From Streptomyces sp. NBC_00237 (lineage in GTDB: Bacteria; Actinomycetota; Actinomycetes; Streptomycetales; Streptomycetaceae), in the NCBI RefSeq assembly GCF_026342435.1, contig NZ_JAPEMT010000003.1:1116001-1180000 (forward strand): a DNA stretch of 64,000 nt, in the 5' to 3' direction. Below the pieces are notes generated by a model. It was not told where the DNA came from. It was given only the letters and a program-made list of their open reading frames with translations, and made no database searches. Positions 61,430 to 64,000 of this stretch are shown here, piece by piece (the first letter of the stretch is position 1; each line of letters starts with the position of its first letter). The position numbers and the translations under genes are program-made.

Positions 61430-61570
61430 TCACTGCTCGAAGTAGTTGTCCTTGTCCGAGTCGTTGAACTGCTGGCGGCCTCGGGTCGCCGAGGCGACCG
61501 AGGCGGTGGAGATGACCGGGGCGAACGCCTGACCCGTGGGGGCCTGCTGCGTCGTGGGCTCGATGGTCAT
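61430..61570 (-). CDS. Candidate RiPP (lasso-type) precursor peptide, 46 residues
   Basis: A short frame encodes a leader MTIEPTTQQAPTGQAFAPVI followed by STASVASATR and a putative core GRQQFNDSDKDNYFEQ. The core starts with Gly, has Thr at position -2, a Pro about 13 residues before the core, and Asp at positions 7 and 9 for a macrolactam ring. These match lasso-precursor rules. There is no clear ribosome site and no intact B or C gene nearby, so the call is tentative. Confidence 0.4.
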   Translation of the reverse strand: MTIEPTTQQAPTGQAFAPVISTASVASATRGRQQFNDSDKDNYFEQ

Positions 61571-62812
61571 GTCGGTGTTGTCGTTGGGTGTGGCTCTTCT
61601 TGAGTGAAGGAAGTCCGGCGACGGCTGGTCGAACGCGATCGAGGATGATCGGTGGATGTCGGTTCGCGTGAGGTAGAGCAGGTTTCACTGGCGCCGGTGG
61701 CAGTCCCAGTGCGCTTGTCGGTCGGGACCGCAGTAGCGAGTTGGAGCGGTGATCCACCATCACCTCGGCCACCATCTCCCGCGTGACCCGCAACCACTCC
61801 AGCCCCTTCCGGGCCTGCCCCAACTGTGCTGATACAAGAGCGGGTTCTTCCTCAAGCTCTTCCACCCGCACCCGGGCAACCGCCTCCATGACCTCCAACT
61901 CCAGCAAGCCGAAGCCGCCCGCCAGGCCGCCGAGCACCTGCGTGCCGTCTACCGGGCCGCTGCAGTCCGGACTCTGACCGTGACCCATCAGCGCGGCATC
62001 TGCCTGGCTGTCGCGGTCCAGCAGCGCCATGCCGTTCTCGTCCACCGAGCACTGCGTTCACATGCGGGTTCGCCGATTTCGGGGTCGTCTTCCCCTACCA
62101 GTGACCGGATGGGGCAAGTCGGCACGGCGCGTGCCCGGTGGAGGAAGGTGCGGGTGAAGTCGCGGGAACGCGAGATGACTCCAAGCTCCATGGTGCAGGT
62201 CATGGCCGCCGCCGCGGCAGCCGTGTGCGGGAGTTCGGACAGCGGGTGTCCGATGGTGTTCGCTCCATGCCGGCCCGCCAGGTCAGACATGGGGTGGCGG
62301 GCCGATCCATCGGAGGTGCGCAGGGCCTCAACCTGCCCTGGTGCATGCCCCCCAGGCCGTATGCAGCGGCCGCGAGTGGGAGAGGTCGGGTACGAGTGCG
62401 CCTCGGGGCGAACGCTGACGTGCCGCGTGAGCGCAGGTCCGCGCGCGGCGGAACGAAGGCCCTGGCCGGCGATGCGGCGGCGCCCACCGCCGCCCCGATC
62501 CTCACCTGGCACCCGCCCACCTCCCCACGCAGGAGTCGTGCAGGCCGAGTCGGCCGTGAACCGTCACGCCTCTGCGACCACAGACCGGAAGACCCTGCAC
62601 GGCCCTGCAGCACTCACGTACTCAGGTACTGGTGCTCATGTGGGGTCGCCGGACGGTCACAAAGATGTGATCAAGACACGGACTCGATGTGAAGGAATGA
62701 CGAATACCCTTCTCCGCTGAGGTACGCGCTGTGCCCGCCTCCCCCGCTCAGGGCGGGCCCGGCGGCCAGTCGCCACCGAAAAGATCTCCCCCATTCACCG
62801 AAAGAGACAGAC
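61571..62812. other. About 1.2 kb without a supported gene
   Basis: The region has several long but Arg/Ser/Ala-rich frames that look like shadows. One minus-strand stretch near 61750-61905 reads VARVRVEELEEEPALVSAQL and LEWLRVTREMVAEVMVD, a coiled-coil pattern seen in small Streptomyces proteins, and may be a gene remnant. Nothing else is recognised. Confidence 0.35.
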
Positions 62813-64000
62813 ATGAGTCGCGATCTGCAACTGCGCGCCGCCACACCCGAGGACCTGGTCTGGATCCACGAGTTGCGGCACCGCGTGTACGCCCAGGAGC
62901 TCGGGCAGCACGCTCCGCGCCCGGACCGGCGGCTGTCCGACGGGCTGGACGGCGACAACGTCTACCTCGTCGCGGCTCGCGGCTCGCGGGCCGATGCGCA
63001 TCGGCTTCGTCAGCCTGACTCCGCCGTGGGTGGGCCGCTACGGGCTGGACAAGTACCTGACCCGTGCCGAACTGCCGCTGCTGTCCGAGGGCGGAGCCTT
63101 CGAGGTCCGCATCCTGACCGTGGAGCCGCGCTGGCGCAGTACGGCGGTCGCCCCGCTCCTGATGTACGCGGCCCTGCGCTGGATCTCCTCCCGGGGCGGC
63201 CGCACGGTCGTGGCGATGGGCCGCACCGAACTGCTCGGCATGTACGAGGCGGTCGGCCTGCGCCCCGTCGGACGCACCGTCCGCAGCGGTGCCGTGAGCT
63301 TCGAGGTCCTGACGGGTGAGGTGGCCGCACTGACCCGGTTGGCGGCCGCCCGCTACGGCACCGTCCTGGAGCGGTTCACCTCCGTGGCCGACTGGCAGTT
63401 GGACACGGACCGGGCGAGCGGGCCGGACGGCTGCGAACACGGCGGCGCATCCTTCACCGCCATCGGCACGGACTTCCGCACCCTGCACCGACGCCACGAG
63501 GTCGTCGCCGCCGACGTACTGGACGCCTGGTTCCCCCCCGCTCCCGGCGCGGCCACCGCACTCACCGAGGACCCGGCCTGGACCGCCAGAACCTCGCCGC
63601 CCACCGGCGCCGAGGGCCTGCTGTCCGAAATCGCGACGTCCCGGGCGCTGCCCCTGGAGGCCCTCGTGGCCGGGGCCGGATCCTCGGACCTGATCTTCCG
63701 GGCGTTCGGCCGGTGGCTGACGCCGGAGAGCAGGGTCCTGCTGCTGGACCCGGGGTACGGCGAATACGCCCATGTCACCGAGCGTGTGATCGGGTGTCAG
63801 GTGGACCGTTTCCGGCTCCGCCGGGAGGAGGACTGGCAGATCGACTTCGACCGGCTGGCCTCCGTCGTCGCCACCGGCCGCTACGACCTGGTGGTCATAG
63901 TCAACCCGAACAATCCGACCGGCCGCCACGCGCCCGCCGACGCGCTGCACACCCTGATCGCGGGCTCCCCGACCGCAACCCGCTGGTGGATCGACGAGGC
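62813..64000 (+). pseudogene. GNAT acetyltransferase-aminotransferase fusion with a frameshift (runs off the window)
   Basis: From ATG 62813 the frame encodes a GNAT start (LRAATPEDLVWIHELRHRVY, NVYLVAARG). After position about 62985 the continuation RIGFVSLTPPWVGRYGLDKY, then VEPRWRSTAVAPLLMYAALR, lies in another frame. It leads into a PLP aminotransferase (VAGAGSSDLIFRAF, LLLDPGYGEYAHV, VIVNPNNPTGRH) that runs off the window. A 7-bp tandem duplication of GCGGCTC at 62971-62984 explains the shift; removing one copy restores a single frame. Confidence 0.78.

Noticed and set aside
61980..62720. Plus-strand 246-residue open frame
   Set aside because: Composition is Arg/Ser/Ala-rich, it lacks a ribosome site, and no segment resembles a known family.
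1..64000. rRNA or tRNA genes
   Set aside because: No cloverleaf or rRNA-like sequence was noticed, though short tRNAs could be missed by eye.

Overview
This looks like a chromosomal segment of a high-GC actinomycete, most likely Streptomyces. The DNA is about 70% GC with G/C-rich third codon positions, GTG and TTG starts are common, genes often overlap by 4 bases (ATGA or GTGA), and many families are typical of the genus. The species cannot be named from the sequence. The window is accessory DNA: two biosynthetic loci, remnants of a possible third, small regulatory and stress genes, and many insertion sequences, several nested or broken.

Region 1 (1-10.5 kb) is a lipid-type locus. A minus-strand operon encodes an OleB-like hydrolase, OleA-like thiolase, OleC-like ligase, OleD-like reductase and an MMPL transporter that runs off the left edge. 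Divergent from it, across a 780-base promoter region, lie an acyl carrier protein, a FabF-type ketosynthase, a malonyl/acyltransferase and a phosphopantetheinyl transferase. Together they suggest a route that loads and condenses acyl chains head to head, reduces the product, closes a beta-lactone, decarboxylates it to an olefin and moves the lipid with MMPL.

Region 2 (10.5-18.2 kb) is a mobile zone: an IS3-family element, an IS1182-family transposase with a nonsense codon, two broken copies of one gene sharing a 102-bp repeat, and two divergent secreted proteins (one with a NucA/NucB nuclease domain).

Region 3 (18.2-33.2 kb) is the most striking locus. It has a methionyl-tRNA-synthetase-like enzyme, a lysine/ornithine N-hydroxylase, a double-cupin protein, a pyridoxal-phosphate decarboxylase, a 2-oxoglutarate/Fe(II) dioxygenase, two EamA transporters, a WD40 protein with a TIR-like C-terminus, small unknown proteins and a LysR regulator. 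N-hydroxylase plus MetRS-like ligase plus cupin is the signature of hydrazine (N-N bond) synthetases.

Region 4 (33.2-48 kb) mixes IS110, IS5 and IS21 elements with regulator/enzyme pairs: XRE plus M20 hydrolase, PadR with quinone oxidoreductase and SnoaL-like protein, three VOC proteins, TetR plus AlkZ-like protein, and MarR plus SgcJ/EcaC-like protein. Several have clear palindromic operators.

Region 5 (48-64 kb) has an EF-hand protein, a cold-shock protein, and an IS630 element whose transposase gene is split after its third codon by a complete group II intron. It also has an Imm21-type immunity protein, a collagen-like secreted protein, a DUF6193-like protein, a TPR regulator lacking its HTH, a stand-alone EF-Tu domain 2-3 protein, a possible lasso-peptide precursor, and a GNAT-aminotransferase fusion broken by a 7-bp tandem duplication.
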